Below, piece after piece: positions 44,885-53,021 of a stretch of DNA of 64,000 bases. The notes below the pieces were generated by a model. That model did not search any database. It was not told the DNA's origin and was given only the letters and a program-made list of their open reading frames with translations. Numbering within the stretch: the first letter of the stretch is position 1; the number at the start of each line of letters is the position of its first letter. The stretch is from Candidatus Aphodovivens excrementavium (lineage in GTDB: Bacteria; Actinomycetota; Coriobacteriia; Coriobacteriales; Eggerthellaceae): the NCBI GenBank assembly GCA_018715935.1, contig DVKR01000005.1, positions 1 through 64,000 on the forward strand, in the 5' to 3' direction. A program made the translations under genes and the position numbers.

Positions 44885-45643
44885 CTACATCTCTGCTGCC
44901 TTGTTGATGCAGGTGATCGCGTTCAGGCAGCGAGGGAAGCCCAGATAAGGAACAAGCTGAGAAACCACCTTGATAAGATAGTCGCGATCGTTGCCAAGAT
45001 TCATGTTCCCCTTTGCATGCGCCGTAAGTTGAGTCTCGCACCCGCCCTGTGCGGCAAGCAGACAGAACGTCACCAGCTCTCGGTCGGCAAGACTTAAGCC
45101 CTTGCGCGTGTACCAATCGCCGAAGCAATTGGAAGAAAGCCATTCGTTGATATGACGCGTTTGATCGTCGCCTTGATTGTACGACTCGCGCATGCTTTCG
45201 CCGAATATAGCGACCTGAGCTTCATTGCCGGCGCGACGGCGATCCTCGTGAGCCACCGTAGCGGTTCCTTCAAGGGGAAGCTCAATATTATGCTGGCGGA
45301 AAACGTCGTTCATAAGAGGAATAAACTTCAGCTGACGGCCGCTGCCCTGGTAAGCAACAGCCTGATAGACCACTTCTCGAATCTCGATAGGGCTTACGCC
45401 GAACTCCAATGCCGCGCTTACCAGCAACGGAAACACCGTAACGCTTTGACAACCGATAAGCGCAGAAATAATTGCAATGAAGCGAGAGTGCTCGTCAAGA
45501 TCGCTGCTATTGGGAACCTTGTCGAAAGCAAAGTTCTCATAAATGGCGGCGAACTCGGGGTCGGTTTCAGCCAGCGTCGACGGAACGCCAGCAAACATCT
45601 TTGCACGATAGTCCTTGGCAGCCTGCGTAATTTTGATCTCCAT
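44885..45643 (-). CDS. tandem carboxymuconolactone-decarboxylase-family protein
   Basis: A 252-aa protein with two CMD/AhpD-fold repeats (about 45-110 and 185-250). The repeats read FIAIISALIGCQSVTVFPL and VTFCLLAAQGGCETQLTAHAKGN. The AhpD CxxC thiol pair is not present in either repeat; only single cysteines occur (C65-type and C in GGCETQL), so a peroxidase role is doubtful. Members are often of unknown function, acting as decarboxylases, disulfide-linked or binding proteins. It is a single gene downstream of the hydrogenase maturation genes. Confidence 0.85.
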   Translation of the reverse strand: MEIKITQAAKDYRAKMFAGVPSTLAETDPEFAAIYENFAFDKVPNSSDLDEHSRFIAIISALIGCQSVTVFPLLVSAALEFGVSPIEIREVVYQAVAYQGSGRQLKFIPLMNDVFRQHNIELPLEGTATVAHEDRRRAGNEAQVAIFGESMRESYNQGDDQTRHINEWLSSNCFGDWYTRKGLSLADRELVTFCLLAAQGGCETQLTAHAKGNMNLGNDRDYLIKVVSQLVPYLGFPRCLNAITCINKAAEM

Positions 45644-45761
45644 GATTAAGGCTCCTCACTTAAACTATTCCCTATGAGCTGGCACTATGCACAAGCCCAC
45701 TTCTTTCAATGGGAACTTCCACTGTTTGCGTCAGAATACCCGCTTCTGGACGTTTTCGCAA

Positions 45762-46292
45762 TTATTCAGCCTTAAGTTTCAGCTCAACACCAAGTCTATA
45801 CAACTCTGCAACAACAGTTTCTACGAGCAGAGGAAGCGCTGCGTGAACCTTAGGCGTAAGACCGATGGTTACTTCTGCGGGAGAGGGGTTTTCAACTTGC
45901 ATTCCCAAGCAGATACCTTCGGCAGAGTAACCCAGCAACGTTGCCGCATCAAACAAATCGATTAGCTTGAGGTCATGCAGAGACGCCGTGGCTCCGGAAT
46001 GTCGCGCCATTGCGTCTGGCTCGAATCGAAATACCGTCCCCGGCTCGGCATCGGTGCCATCGACCGCATCCACCGTAATCACCATATCGCATGCGTCAAC
46101 CACAAAGAGCATGTCCATGCTTAGGCACCCAATATCATAGAGCATGACGTTGTCAGGGATCTCGTAGCTGCTCACCAACTCTTCGTAAACAGCCTGGCCG
46201 ATTCCGTCGTCGAGCATAAGCTTGTTGCCAACGCATAGAACCGCGATAGTCTGGGGACGCATGTCTGGCGGAAGCTGTTCGATTCGCGGCAT
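45762..46292 (-). CDS. hybD: [NiFe]-hydrogenase maturation endopeptidase
   Basis: Cytoplasmic protease of 176 aa (HybD/HycI family) that clips the C-terminal tail of a hydrogenase large subunit after nickel insertion. The signature VLCVGNKLMLDDGIGQAVYEEL (shown as GNKLMLDDGIG, about 20-30), TVDAVDGTD and the later SLHDLKLID are the expected nickel-sensing residues. The ATG at 46292 follows AGGGGAG. Its natural client in this window is the uptake hydrogenase large subunit at 47765-49432, since EchE has no tail to remove. Confidence 0.9.
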   Translation of the reverse strand: MPRIEQLPPDMRPQTIAVLCVGNKLMLDDGIGQAVYEELVSSYEIPDNVMLYDIGCLSMDMLFVVDACDMVITVDAVDGTDAEPGTVFRFEPDAMARHSGATASLHDLKLIDLFDAATLLGYSAEGICLGMQVENPSPAEVTIGLTPKVHAALPLLVETVVAELYRLGVELKLKAE

Positions 46293-46294
46293 GG

Positions 46295-46723
46295 CTACTC
46301 CCCTACCGTTGGCCTGATTGCAAGGTTGTAGTACGTAGCCGCCGCAAGGGCGATTGCGCCGATGGCAATACACACAACAGCCCAGATGCGTTGGGTTTTG
46401 AGATATTCCTCTTTGGATTTACCTCGTGCAGCAGCACGATGAGCCGCTATGGGTTGCCCAATGAGAGAAAACGCGACGGTAACCACAAGCGTAACGGCAA
46501 AGGCAACAACCGCAAGCGCGATAGACATTGGAGTTTGCGCAGTATAGGCGGCGTAGAACATGTTGTCGGCAATAAGCCATAAGGGGTAGAAAATTATCGC
46601 CGCCCATATCCCATGCGCCGGGCCCCAGATAGCGGGCATAACAAAGGCACCGACGTTAAAGCGCGGTATACCCTGTAGAAACTTCTTCTCGGCAGCAATC
46701 TGCTTGTCGGTTAACTCAGCCAC
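46295..46723 (-). CDS. hydrogenase-associated membrane protein of unknown function
   Basis: A 142-aa membrane protein with three to four hydrophobic helices (VGAFVMPAIWGPAHGIWAAI, IALAVVAFAVTLVVTVAF, WAVVCIAIGAIALAAATYY). I start at the GTG at 46723 after AGGGAGG. It stops 2 bp before the maturation protease gene, so the pair is one operon, yet it lies beyond the terminator of the hydrogenase structural genes. I do not recognise the family; a role in hydrogenase assembly is only suggested by position. Confidence 0.7.
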   Translation of the reverse strand: MAELTDKQIAAEKKFLQGIPRFNVGAFVMPAIWGPAHGIWAAIIFYPLWLIADNMFYAAYTAQTPMSIALAVVAFAVTLVVTVAFSLIGQPIAAHRAAARGKSKEEYLKTQRIWAVVCIAIGAIALAAATYYNLAIRPTVGE

Positions 46724-46809
46724 GGAGACCTCCCTGATGGTACAACGCAAGAAGTATACCGCGACTATCTTCTTCACCCGACATTCATCACTCAGAAAGC
46801 CAGCAAGCG

Positions 46810-46937
46810 GTACTCTAATCGAAACGAAGCTGAGTGTGCTCTTACCTTTGCTCCCACCCGCTGGTATCTCCCGTGATGCGGCCTGGGGTTCCAGCCGCAG
46901 TGACGCGGACGCTCTTCTCAAAGCGAAAACAGAGTAC
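46810..46937 (-). ncRNA. possible structured 5' leader upstream of the 46295-46723 membrane protein gene
   Basis: The region just upstream of the membrane protein has a long-range closing stem (GTACTCT, 46810-46816, with AGAGTAC, 46931-46937). Inside are a GC-rich hairpin (GCGGC-TGG / CCA-GGCCGC) and a CTTTG / CAAAG pair. It resembles a folded leader RNA but fits no riboswitch consensus I know. A plus-strand ORF across it shows no support as a gene. Confidence 0.3.
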
Positions 46938-47004
46938 GGCGACTGTCGGAACCGCCCCTTGTCATGCAATGAAGTGGATAAGTTAAATCTAGATTGAAAA
47001 CGAA

Positions 47005-47039
47005 AGAGGGCTGCAGCCGCTTAGCAGCCACAGCCCTCT
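47005..47039 (-). terminator. terminator of the uptake hydrogenase operon
   Basis: Stem AGAGGGCTG (47005-47013) with CAGCCCTCT (47031-47039) followed on the minus strand by TTCGTTTTC. It lies 38 bases past the cytochrome b stop and separates the hydrogenase structural genes from the maturation pair. Confidence 0.85.
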
Positions 47040-47076
47040 CAAGTGAGCTTTATTCCAAGGTGACCTTGTGCAAGCC

Positions 47077-47763
47077 CTAGTGCTTCAGATCGTCCTCACC
47101 CACGATGACATGCTTGTCGGGGTCGTAGACCAAGCCGCCATGCTCTTTATGGAAGAACATCAGCAGCGTAGGGGCGATACCCTCGATGTTCGCCAGGTAG
47201 ATATGGATGAACATGAAGATGATGAAGACGTACATCAGGAAGTAGTGAATGATGCGCATCGACATCGCGCCGCCAACGAGCTCGGTACCGGCTGCGAAGA
47301 ACGGCAGGTTCATCGTGGTTCCCCACAGGCACAGGCCGGTGTAGAACATAACGATGATCAGAACAGGAATGAGCAGGTAGCTGAGCTTCTGCGGAACGCC
47401 AAGCTTAGCTCCCAGCGGATGATCCTTTTTCAGGAACAGGTAGTACTTGATCCAAGCGCCAGCCTGATGACGATTGTCTTTCTGGGGCAGCCACGTCTTG
47501 TAGTCCTTGACCTTCTTGCGGGTGCCGCCCGTAGGAGCAGACTTCACGAAGAAAGCCAAGATAACGCGGACAATGCAGTTAATGAACAGCACGAAGCCGC
47601 AGAAGATATGCACGCCGCGAGCGATGCCCATGAAATCAGGCCAGAACGGGAAGTGGATGCAGAAACCCGTGACGATCAGGCAGATCATTGCAACGAGGTT
47701 GATCCAGTGAGTAATCACGAACGGCAGCGGATGTGCTTCTTTGTAGTGAGCGAGATGCGCCAT
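47077..47763 (-). CDS. hyaC: [NiFe]-hydrogenase b-type cytochrome subunit
   Basis: Membrane diheme cytochrome b of 228 aa that takes electrons from the periplasmic hydrogenase to quinone. Four hydrophobic helices are visible, with candidate heme histidines in PFVITHWINLVAM, RGVHIFCGFVLF, RIIHYFLMYVF and FMFIHIYLANIEG. It begins 1 bp past the large-subunit stop, so it is tightly coupled. Symbol by analogy to HyaC; the electron acceptor (menaquinone) is inferred. Confidence 0.9.
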   Translation of the reverse strand: MAHLAHYKEAHPLPFVITHWINLVAMICLIVTGFCIHFPFWPDFMGIARGVHIFCGFVLFINCIVRVILAFFVKSAPTGGTRKKVKDYKTWLPQKDNRHQAGAWIKYYLFLKKDHPLGAKLGVPQKLSYLLIPVLIIVMFYTGLCLWGTTMNLPFFAAGTELVGGAMSMRIIHYFLMYVFIIFMFIHIYLANIEGIAPTLLMFFHKEHGGLVYDPDKHVIVGEDDLKH

Positions 47764-47764
47764 C

Positions 47765-49432
47765 TTACTTCACCCCCCAAGGGCTCGTAACGGTCTCAAA
47801 GCTCTTGCCCGTCGCAGGCTCGGTGATATGAACAGCGCAAGCGGTGCAGGGGTCGAAGCTGTGAACCGTGCGCAGCGCGTTGATGGGCTTGTCGATCGTG
47901 CCAACCGGGCAGCCAATCAAAGCCTGCTCCAACGGGCCGTTCTCGCCATTGGCGTTCTTCGGAGCGAGGTTCCACGTAGACGGGATGATGATCTGGTAGC
48001 CAGTGATCTTGCCGTCTTTGACCTCTTCGCTGTGATACAGAGCACCGCGCGGAGCCTCCCAGAAGCCTGTGCCGGAACCGGTAATCTGCGTCGGGGTGCG
48101 GAAGTACTCAGAATCGCCGCTCTTGACGGCCTCGATGAGCTCTTCGGTCCACTGGCGCATAAGGTCGGCAACGTAGAGAGTCTCGATCTGGCGGATGGCG
48201 GTGCGGCCAAGCGTCGACTGAGCAACACTGAAGTCGCCCGGTGCGCCCAAAGCCTCAAGCAGGCCATCTACCTGTTCGACGATGAAAGGAACGCCACGAA
48301 CGTAAGCCGCCAAAAGACGAGCCATAGAGCCAGCTTCCATCGGCTTGCCATCATACTGCGGGCACTTGACCCAAGAGTAGCGATCCTCAACGTTGTATTC
48401 GGTGAATTCCGGCTCAGTGACGAAGTACGGAGACGTGTAGGTTTCCTCGCCCTTGTACCAAGAACGTCCAACGTATTCGGTGATGAGATTTTCCTGAACG
48501 TCAGAAACATTAAGGTTCTCATCGAGAATGCCCATGGGCATGTAGCGGTTCTTCATCTGCTCGATGTAGTCGCCGCCAAAGCCTTCCTTGCCCTCGAATA
48601 CGCCCCAGGCGATGTAGCGGCCGCAGCCCTTGCCGAAGCTCAAAGCGTCGGTGTAGTAGGGAGCCAGCGCCAGGGTATCGGGGATCATGGTAGCTTCAAC
48701 CCAGTTGTAGATCTCGTCGCACAAGGCCTTCAGGTCGTCCAGCTTCTGCTGGGTGGGAACAAAGGACGTGCCGCCGGGGATAAGCGTCATGACATGAGGC
48801 ATCTTGCCGCCGAGCAATGCCGCAACCTCGGAAGCCTTGGCCTGCATCTTCAGAGCCTCAAGGTAGTGAGCCGTGCAGATGAGATCGAGCTCGGGGGGAA
48901 GCTTATAAGCGGTGCCGTCGTCGGCGTCAAACCAGTTGCCAGAGAAGATTGACAGCTGGCCGTTGGCGGCGAATGCGGCCAAACGCTCCTTCAAAGCAAC
49001 GAAATCGGTGTTCATAGACGTGCCGGCAGCCTGAGCCAAATCGTAGGCGCTCGCGGGATCCGCAGTAAGAGCGTTGAGGGGGTTCACGTAGTCAAGCGCA
49101 GCAAGGTTGTAGAACCACAGGATGTTGCTGTGCAGGAACTGAGCGCCCTCGATAAGATTGCGAATAATGCGCGCGTTGTTCGGAATGGTGATGCCGTAGG
49201 CCTTCTCGGCGGCAATAGAGGAGGCATGCGCGTGAGACACCGGGCAAACGCCGCAGATGCGCTGCACGATTTGAGCAGCGTCCTCGGGAGTGCGGTCCAT
49301 CACCGCCAGCTCCATGCCGCGGAAGCAGCCGCCGGACACCCAAGCATCCGTCACGACGCCGTTCTCAACCTCCATCTCGACGCGCAGATGACCCTCGATG
49401 CGGGTGATCGGATCGATTACTGAACGTGCCAT
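47765..49432 (-). CDS. hyaB: uptake [NiFe]-hydrogenase large subunit (group 1)
   Basis: Catalytic nickel-iron subunit of 555 aa, transported folded with the small subunit. N-terminal RIEGHLR and the first nickel pair RICGVC (C60, C63) are present. The second pair DPCTAC (C529, C532) is followed by AVH and a 20-residue tail (536-555) that a HybD-type protease should remove. It sits 6 bp after the small subunit gene and 1 bp before the cytochrome. Confidence 0.95.
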   Translation of the reverse strand: MARSVIDPITRIEGHLRVEMEVENGVVTDAWVSGGCFRGMELAVMDRTPEDAAQIVQRICGVCPVSHAHASSIAAEKAYGITIPNNARIIRNLIEGAQFLHSNILWFYNLAALDYVNPLNALTADPASAYDLAQAAGTSMNTDFVALKERLAAFAANGQLSIFSGNWFDADDGTAYKLPPELDLICTAHYLEALKMQAKASEVAALLGGKMPHVMTLIPGGTSFVPTQQKLDDLKALCDEIYNWVEATMIPDTLALAPYYTDALSFGKGCGRYIAWGVFEGKEGFGGDYIEQMKNRYMPMGILDENLNVSDVQENLITEYVGRSWYKGEETYTSPYFVTEPEFTEYNVEDRYSWVKCPQYDGKPMEAGSMARLLAAYVRGVPFIVEQVDGLLEALGAPGDFSVAQSTLGRTAIRQIETLYVADLMRQWTEELIEAVKSGDSEYFRTPTQITGSGTGFWEAPRGALYHSEEVKDGKITGYQIIIPSTWNLAPKNANGENGPLEQALIGCPVGTIDKPINALRTVHSFDPCTACAVHITEPATGKSFETVTSPWGVK

Positions 49433-49438
49433 GCGGGC

Positions 49439-50743
49439 TTACCTCCCTTCTTCTTCGTCGTTGTTTTCGTCAGTTGCCTCGGCCTCAACGGCCTTAGCGG
49501 TTACCGCCTGAGAGTTCTCCTGGGCGAGTTTCTTGTTCTCGGCGGTGGTGAGGTCGTACTTGCCGATTGAGCCCTCGGGGTGCTTGGAGTCCCAAGCGCG
49601 AACCTTCTCGAAGTCGGCTCCGCCGTCCATGCGGCCAGACATCTTCATGCCGAACCCGTGTACAACCAGCGCAGCGGCTACGATTGCGGTCAGACCCAAA
49701 GCAATGGTGCCGGGCTGGATCATCCAATCGCCAATGCGCAGGTCGCGATGACGTTTGAAGAACGGGGTGTTCACCTCTACCCAGTTGTCGCCAGGATCGT
49801 TCGGATTTGCCTCGCAGCAACCGATGCACGGCGCACCTGCCTGAACACACCAGCTGCGACGGTTGTTCCACAAAACCACGCCGCAGTTCGACTTCGTCTG
49901 CGGCCCGCGGCAGCCAACCGGATACAGGCAATAGCCCTTGGCCTCTTCCTCGGAGCCAAACTCGTACACGAACTCACCGTTCTCGAAGTGTCCACGACGC
50001 TCGCAGTTGTCATGAATGGTCTGGTCGAAGATCAAAGACGGCTTGTTCTGAGAATCCAGCTGAGGCAGCTGCTGCATCATAACAACGTCAACCAGAACGG
50101 CCATCAGCCACTCGGGGTTAGCCGGGCAGCCAGGAACGTTGACGACCGGCACGTTAATGCCGACCTTCTGCAGGTACTGCTGAACGCCCAACGCGCCAGC
50201 GGCATTGGGGTGAGCCCCCATCCAGCCGCCGTTAACGGCGCAAGAGCCAAGCGCCACAACCGCAGTTGCGTTGGCGGCAGCCTCAACCAGATGCTCGGTA
50301 CCGGGCATATCGGCCACGCGAAGCGCCTGACCATCCCAACCCTCAAGCACGGCGCCCTCGTAGATCAGGACGTAGTTGCCCGCCTCAATCGTTTGCGCCT
50401 TTGCCTCTTCCATGGAATGACCAGCAGCAGCCGAAAGCGTTTCGGAGTAGTTCAAGGAGATCATCTCCAGAACAACCGTAGCCGGATCCGGGGTTTCCAC
50501 CTGAGCAAAAGACTCCGTGCAGCCCGTGCAGGAAGCGCCCTCGATCCAAATCACCGGATACAGGTTGCCCCTTGTTGCGCCAATCACGGATTCTTCGAGT
50601 GCCTGCGCCACACGCGGAGCAGCTAACTCGCCCAGCCCGGCTGCAACGGCGATAGCGCCGCAGAGCTTCACAAAGCTACGACGCGTTACTCCTCGCGCCT
50701 CGAGCATGCTTTGAAACTCAGTAGCCATGGCTTCAGTTCCCAT
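49439..50743 (-). CDS. hyaA: uptake [NiFe]-hydrogenase small subunit, Tat-exported
   Basis: Iron-sulfur subunit of the H2-oxidising enzyme (434 aa). The N-terminus has a twin-arginine signal (VTRRSFVKLCGAIAVAAG, about 19-36). The proximal cluster motif is ASCTGCTES, and later come VPGCPANPEW, PVGCRGPQTKSNCG and PCIGCCEANPND for the medial and distal clusters. A C-terminal helix (ALGLTAIVAAALVVHGFGMK) anchors it in the membrane. The ATG at 50743 has an AAAGGAGGTG ribosome site. It is the first gene of the three-gene operon and faces the cell outside after Tat export. Confidence 0.95.
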   Translation of the reverse strand: MGTEAMATEFQSMLEARGVTRRSFVKLCGAIAVAAGLGELAAPRVAQALEESVIGATRGNLYPVIWIEGASCTGCTESFAQVETPDPATVVLEMISLNYSETLSAAAGHSMEEAKAQTIEAGNYVLIYEGAVLEGWDGQALRVADMPGTEHLVEAAANATAVVALGSCAVNGGWMGAHPNAAGALGVQQYLQKVGINVPVVNVPGCPANPEWLMAVLVDVVMMQQLPQLDSQNKPSLIFDQTIHDNCERRGHFENGEFVYEFGSEEEAKGYCLYPVGCRGPQTKSNCGVVLWNNRRSWCVQAGAPCIGCCEANPNDPGDNWVEVNTPFFKRHRDLRIGDWMIQPGTIALGLTAIVAAALVVHGFGMKMSGRMDGGADFEKVRAWDSKHPEGSIGKYDLTTAENKKLAQENSQAVTAKAVEAEATDENNDEEEGR

Positions 50744-51235
50744 GCGCACACCTCCTTTTGGTGCTCTCTCGTCTTGTACGCTGCGGACTATTATCCATAA
50801 AACACGCAAAAAAGATAACCTCGAACGTCAAAATGTCCGCACATATCCGCCAATGGTAAAAAAATGTTACGACTTTTTATTTTGGTAACATAATTGCGAC
50901 AACATGACTCTCGAACAAACCAATTTCACGGTTGCCCAAGACCCTGAATCGAGCGCCATTCGTCACCGGAACACCTGATGAGATACGTTCTTTTGCAATT
51001 CTTCATCCCCTCTTCTCGCAAGAAAAAAGATGGAAGTGGATAACGGTATTCACGGTGCATCTACACCGAAACAATCTTCGGATGAACGCATCCATAACCT
51101 GTCGCGCCCCTATGCATACCTGCTTGTCCTCAAACCTATCAACTCCCGTCCTCGCAGCCATAGTAAGTTGCGTATAATTAAAGTTTGTGCGCGCTATTCG
51201 CACTACTTCAACAATTCGGCAGCAAAGGAACAACG
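50744..51235. other. hydrogenase/pheA divergent intergenic region
   Basis: A 492-base gap with no supported gene; short open frames here look random. It holds the promoters of two divergent transcripts. An exact inverted repeat ATGTTAC-N14-GTAACAT spans 50864-50891, and a TATAAT box at 51173-51178 (without a clear -35) precedes pheA. Confidence 0.6.
50864..50891. promoter_or_regulatory. inverted repeat ATGTTAC-N14-GTAACAT (possible operator)
   Basis: Two 7-bp arms separated by 14 bases, about 120-150 bp upstream of the hydrogenase small-subunit start. The wide spacing recalls NikR-type nickel operators (6-7-bp arms about 14-16 apart), but the arm sequence is different and no nikR is in the window. 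Confidence 0.4.
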
Positions 51236-52087
51236 ATGCCAAGATCTGAAGCAGCACTCGCATTTCTAGGGCCGGTCGGAACGTATTCCGACGAGGCCGC
51301 CCGAGTCTTCGCCGCTCGCCTTGGCATCGAGCGCCCCTCGTTCATTGAATGCACCTCCTTCGATGAAGTGTTCGACTGCGTCGACAGAGGAAAATGCGAA
51401 TTCGGCGTTGTCGCAAAGGAAAATGCGTTAGAAGGTCCCGTCACCGCTACGCTCGACAACTTTGCGTTCAAAAGCTCTGCGGTGATCCTTGGCGAGGAAG
51501 TGGTCGACATCCATCACTGCTTGGTAACTCATCCTGACGCAAAGATTGAAGACATCACCACAATTGCCTCCCACAGCCAAGGGCTTGCGCAATGCCGCCG
51601 CTATCTTGCGGAAACCCTACCGGGTCGCACCTCGCTCATTACTTCGTCCACTGCAGAAAGCGCTCGTCTCGCCGCAGGAGATGTCCACGTAGCCGGCATT
51701 GCAAACAAGCTTGCCGCCGAAACCCATGGCGCAGTTGTACGCGCTCAAGACATCGAAGACCATTTCGGGAACCAAACGCTTTTTGCGCTTATCGGCAGAC
51801 AGGGTCACGAGCCCGTGTTCAGCGGAGAGCGCTACAAAACAAGCCTTGCCTTGTTTCTGCAGCAAGACAAGGCTGGTACGCTCAATATGATCTTGTCTGA
51901 ATTCGCCTACGCGGGAATCAATCTTTCACTCATCCAATCGCGACCCACGAAACAGTCGTTGGGCGATTACATGTTCTTCATCGAGTTTGAACAGTCGGTC
52001 AACGAACTACCCGTCCAAACCGCCCTCAACTGTCTTCGCTTGAAACTGCGAGAGGTCAAAGTGCTCGGAAGCTATCCCGTCCTGTAG
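51236..52087 (+). CDS. pheA: prephenate dehydratase
   Basis: Converts prephenate to phenylpyruvate in phenylalanine synthesis (283 aa). The catalytic domain has LGPVGTYSDEAA, FGVVAKENALEGPV and SHSQGLAQCRRYLAETLP. The C-terminal ACT domain (KAGTLNMILSEFAYAGINLS) carries a Phe-binding ESRP-like element that reads QSRP here, so feedback inhibition may be altered. The ATG at 51236 follows AAAGGAACAACG. Its product phenylpyruvate is also a substrate of IorAB. Confidence 0.95.
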   Translation: MPRSEAALAFLGPVGTYSDEAARVFAARLGIERPSFIECTSFDEVFDCVDRGKCEFGVVAKENALEGPVTATLDNFAFKSSAVILGEEVVDIHHCLVTHPDAKIEDITTIASHSQGLAQCRRYLAETLPGRTSLITSSTAESARLAAGDVHVAGIANKLAAETHGAVVRAQDIEDHFGNQTLFALIGRQGHEPVFSGERYKTSLALFLQQDKAGTLNMILSEFAYAGINLSLIQSRPTKQSLGDYMFFIEFEQSVNELPVQTALNCLRLKLREVKVLGSYPVL

Positions 52088-52238
52088 CGAGACCACGCAG
52101 GCGCAAGCACAAATGAACATGAGCGACATCTAGATCGAAGCGTATCAGGCGGCCTGCGTAGAGAAGGCGAGCGCAAAGCATGCGCAAGTCCAACGAAAAA
52201 CGACCTTTCGCGCATGAAATCGACCTTGCCCGCTGTTC

Positions 52239-52817
52239 CTATAACGCAAGCACCCCTAAATGCTCCAGTAAGATCTTCAATCCGATAAGAATGAGAACTA
52301 CGCCTCCCACGATTGATGCAGGTTTTTCAAAGCGCGCTCCGAACTGGTGCCCTACCGCAACGCCGATAAACGAAAGCGCAAACGTAATTATCCCGATAAG
52401 CAAAACAGACACAACGATGTCGACCTGCAAGAACGCAAATGTAATGCCCACGGCAAGGGCGTCGATGCTCGTTGCTATCGCCAAGAGCACAACTTCCTTA
52501 ATAGCCAGTCTGTCACTGGACAGCTCTTGGCTATCCTCTTCATCGTCATGAAAGGCATCGAAGAGCATCTTTGCGCCAATGAATGCCAGCAAGGCGAATG
52601 CGATCCAGTGATCAACCGGGGTGATGTAGGACTGGAATCCGGTGCCCAGCGCCCAACCGATGACCGGCATCAAGCCCTGAAAGCCCCCAAAGAATACCGC
52701 AATGATTGCTGCCTGCTTTACGTCAAGGCGCTTCATGCCCAAGCCTTTGCATATCGAAACAGCAAAGGCATCCATCGACAGTCCCACCGCAATAAGAACC
52801 AACTCGATAAGCCCCAT
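52239..52817 (-). CDS. mntP: manganese efflux pump MntP
   Basis: Integral membrane Mn2+ exporter of 192 aa (YebN/MntP family) with six hydrophobic helices. The conserved acidic GLSMDAFAVSICKGL of helix 1 and ATSIDALAVGITF of the second repeat are visible; these aspartates bind the ion. Expression is controlled by the upstream Mn2+ riboswitch. It converges with pheA. Confidence 0.93.
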   Translation of the reverse strand: MGLIELVLIAVGLSMDAFAVSICKGLGMKRLDVKQAAIIAVFFGGFQGLMPVIGWALGTGFQSYITPVDHWIAFALLAFIGAKMLFDAFHDDEEDSQELSSDRLAIKEVVLLAIATSIDALAVGITFAFLQVDIVVSVLLIGIITFALSFIGVAVGHQFGARFEKPASIVGGVVLILIGLKILLEHLGVLAL

Positions 52818-52844
52818 TCAAACCCCCTCGTTCAAGCGCGGGCA

Positions 52845-52871
52845 TAAAAAAACGTCGGCGAATGCCGACGT
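52845..52871 (-). terminator. riboswitch-linked terminator of mntP
   Basis: Hairpin ACGTCGGC / GCCGACGT with a 4-base loop followed on the minus strand by seven T, located between the Mn2+ aptamer and mntP (28 bases before its ATG). It is the off-switch of the leader. Confidence 0.85.
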
Positions 52872-52897
52872 CAGAAAACGGTGCGACAGCGTTCGCC

Positions 52898-52997
52898 ACA
52901 CCGCACGTCTTGTCATGAAAGGCAACGCCAGCCACATAGAGCGGCAGTATGTTGACGTTACCGCGCGCCGAGCGCGCCGACTACTCCCCTGCGGGTC
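52898..52997 (-). promoter_or_regulatory. yybP-ykoY Mn2+ riboswitch aptamer
   Basis: Minus-strand leader of mntP with the signature CCCGCAGGGGAGTAG near its 5' end and GTCAACATACTG in the middle, as in yybP-ykoY manganese riboswitches. P1 is CCGCA / TGCGG (52994-52990 with 52905-52901). The 3' arm of P1 can instead pair with CGCAC at 52885-52881, a plausible switch to the terminator. Confidence 0.85.
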
Positions 52998-53003
52998 GTT
53001 TGA

Positions 53004-53012
53004 ATTCTAGCA
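53004..53012 (-). promoter_or_regulatory. possible extended -10 promoter of the mntP riboswitch leader
   Basis: TGCTAGAAT on the minus strand is an extended -10 element just after the mutY-like stop, placing the start of transcription right at the aptamer. The -35 is weak. Confidence 0.4.
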
Positions 53013-53021
53013 TAACCTCCG

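Noticed and set aside
44885-45643. AhpD-type peroxidase
   Set aside because: The CxxC thiol pair needed for AhpD is absent from both CMD repeats.
46780-46980. Cobalamin or molybdenum-cofactor riboswitch before the hydrogenase-associated genes
   Set aside because: A CACTG / GGGAGA pair is slightly cobalamin-like, but the B12 box and other conserved elements are missing; kept only as an unknown structured leader.
46704-46997. 97-codon plus-strand frame before the membrane protein
   Set aside because: It lies opposite a likely structured leader, has no family match and would be antisense to the start of the membrane protein gene.
47828-48952. 374-codon plus-strand frame across the hydrogenase large subunit
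   Set aside because: It is antisense to a catalytic subunit with all its motifs; the frame is a codon-usage shadow.
50932-51263. Two short frames in the hydrogenase/pheA gap
   Set aside because: No ribosome sites, atypical composition and no family match; they look like chance open frames.
52095-52159. Inverted repeat ACGCAGGC / GCCTGCGT between pheA and mntP
   Set aside because: The 8-bp arms are 49 bases apart with no T-run; likely chance, though a weak convergent terminator cannot be excluded.
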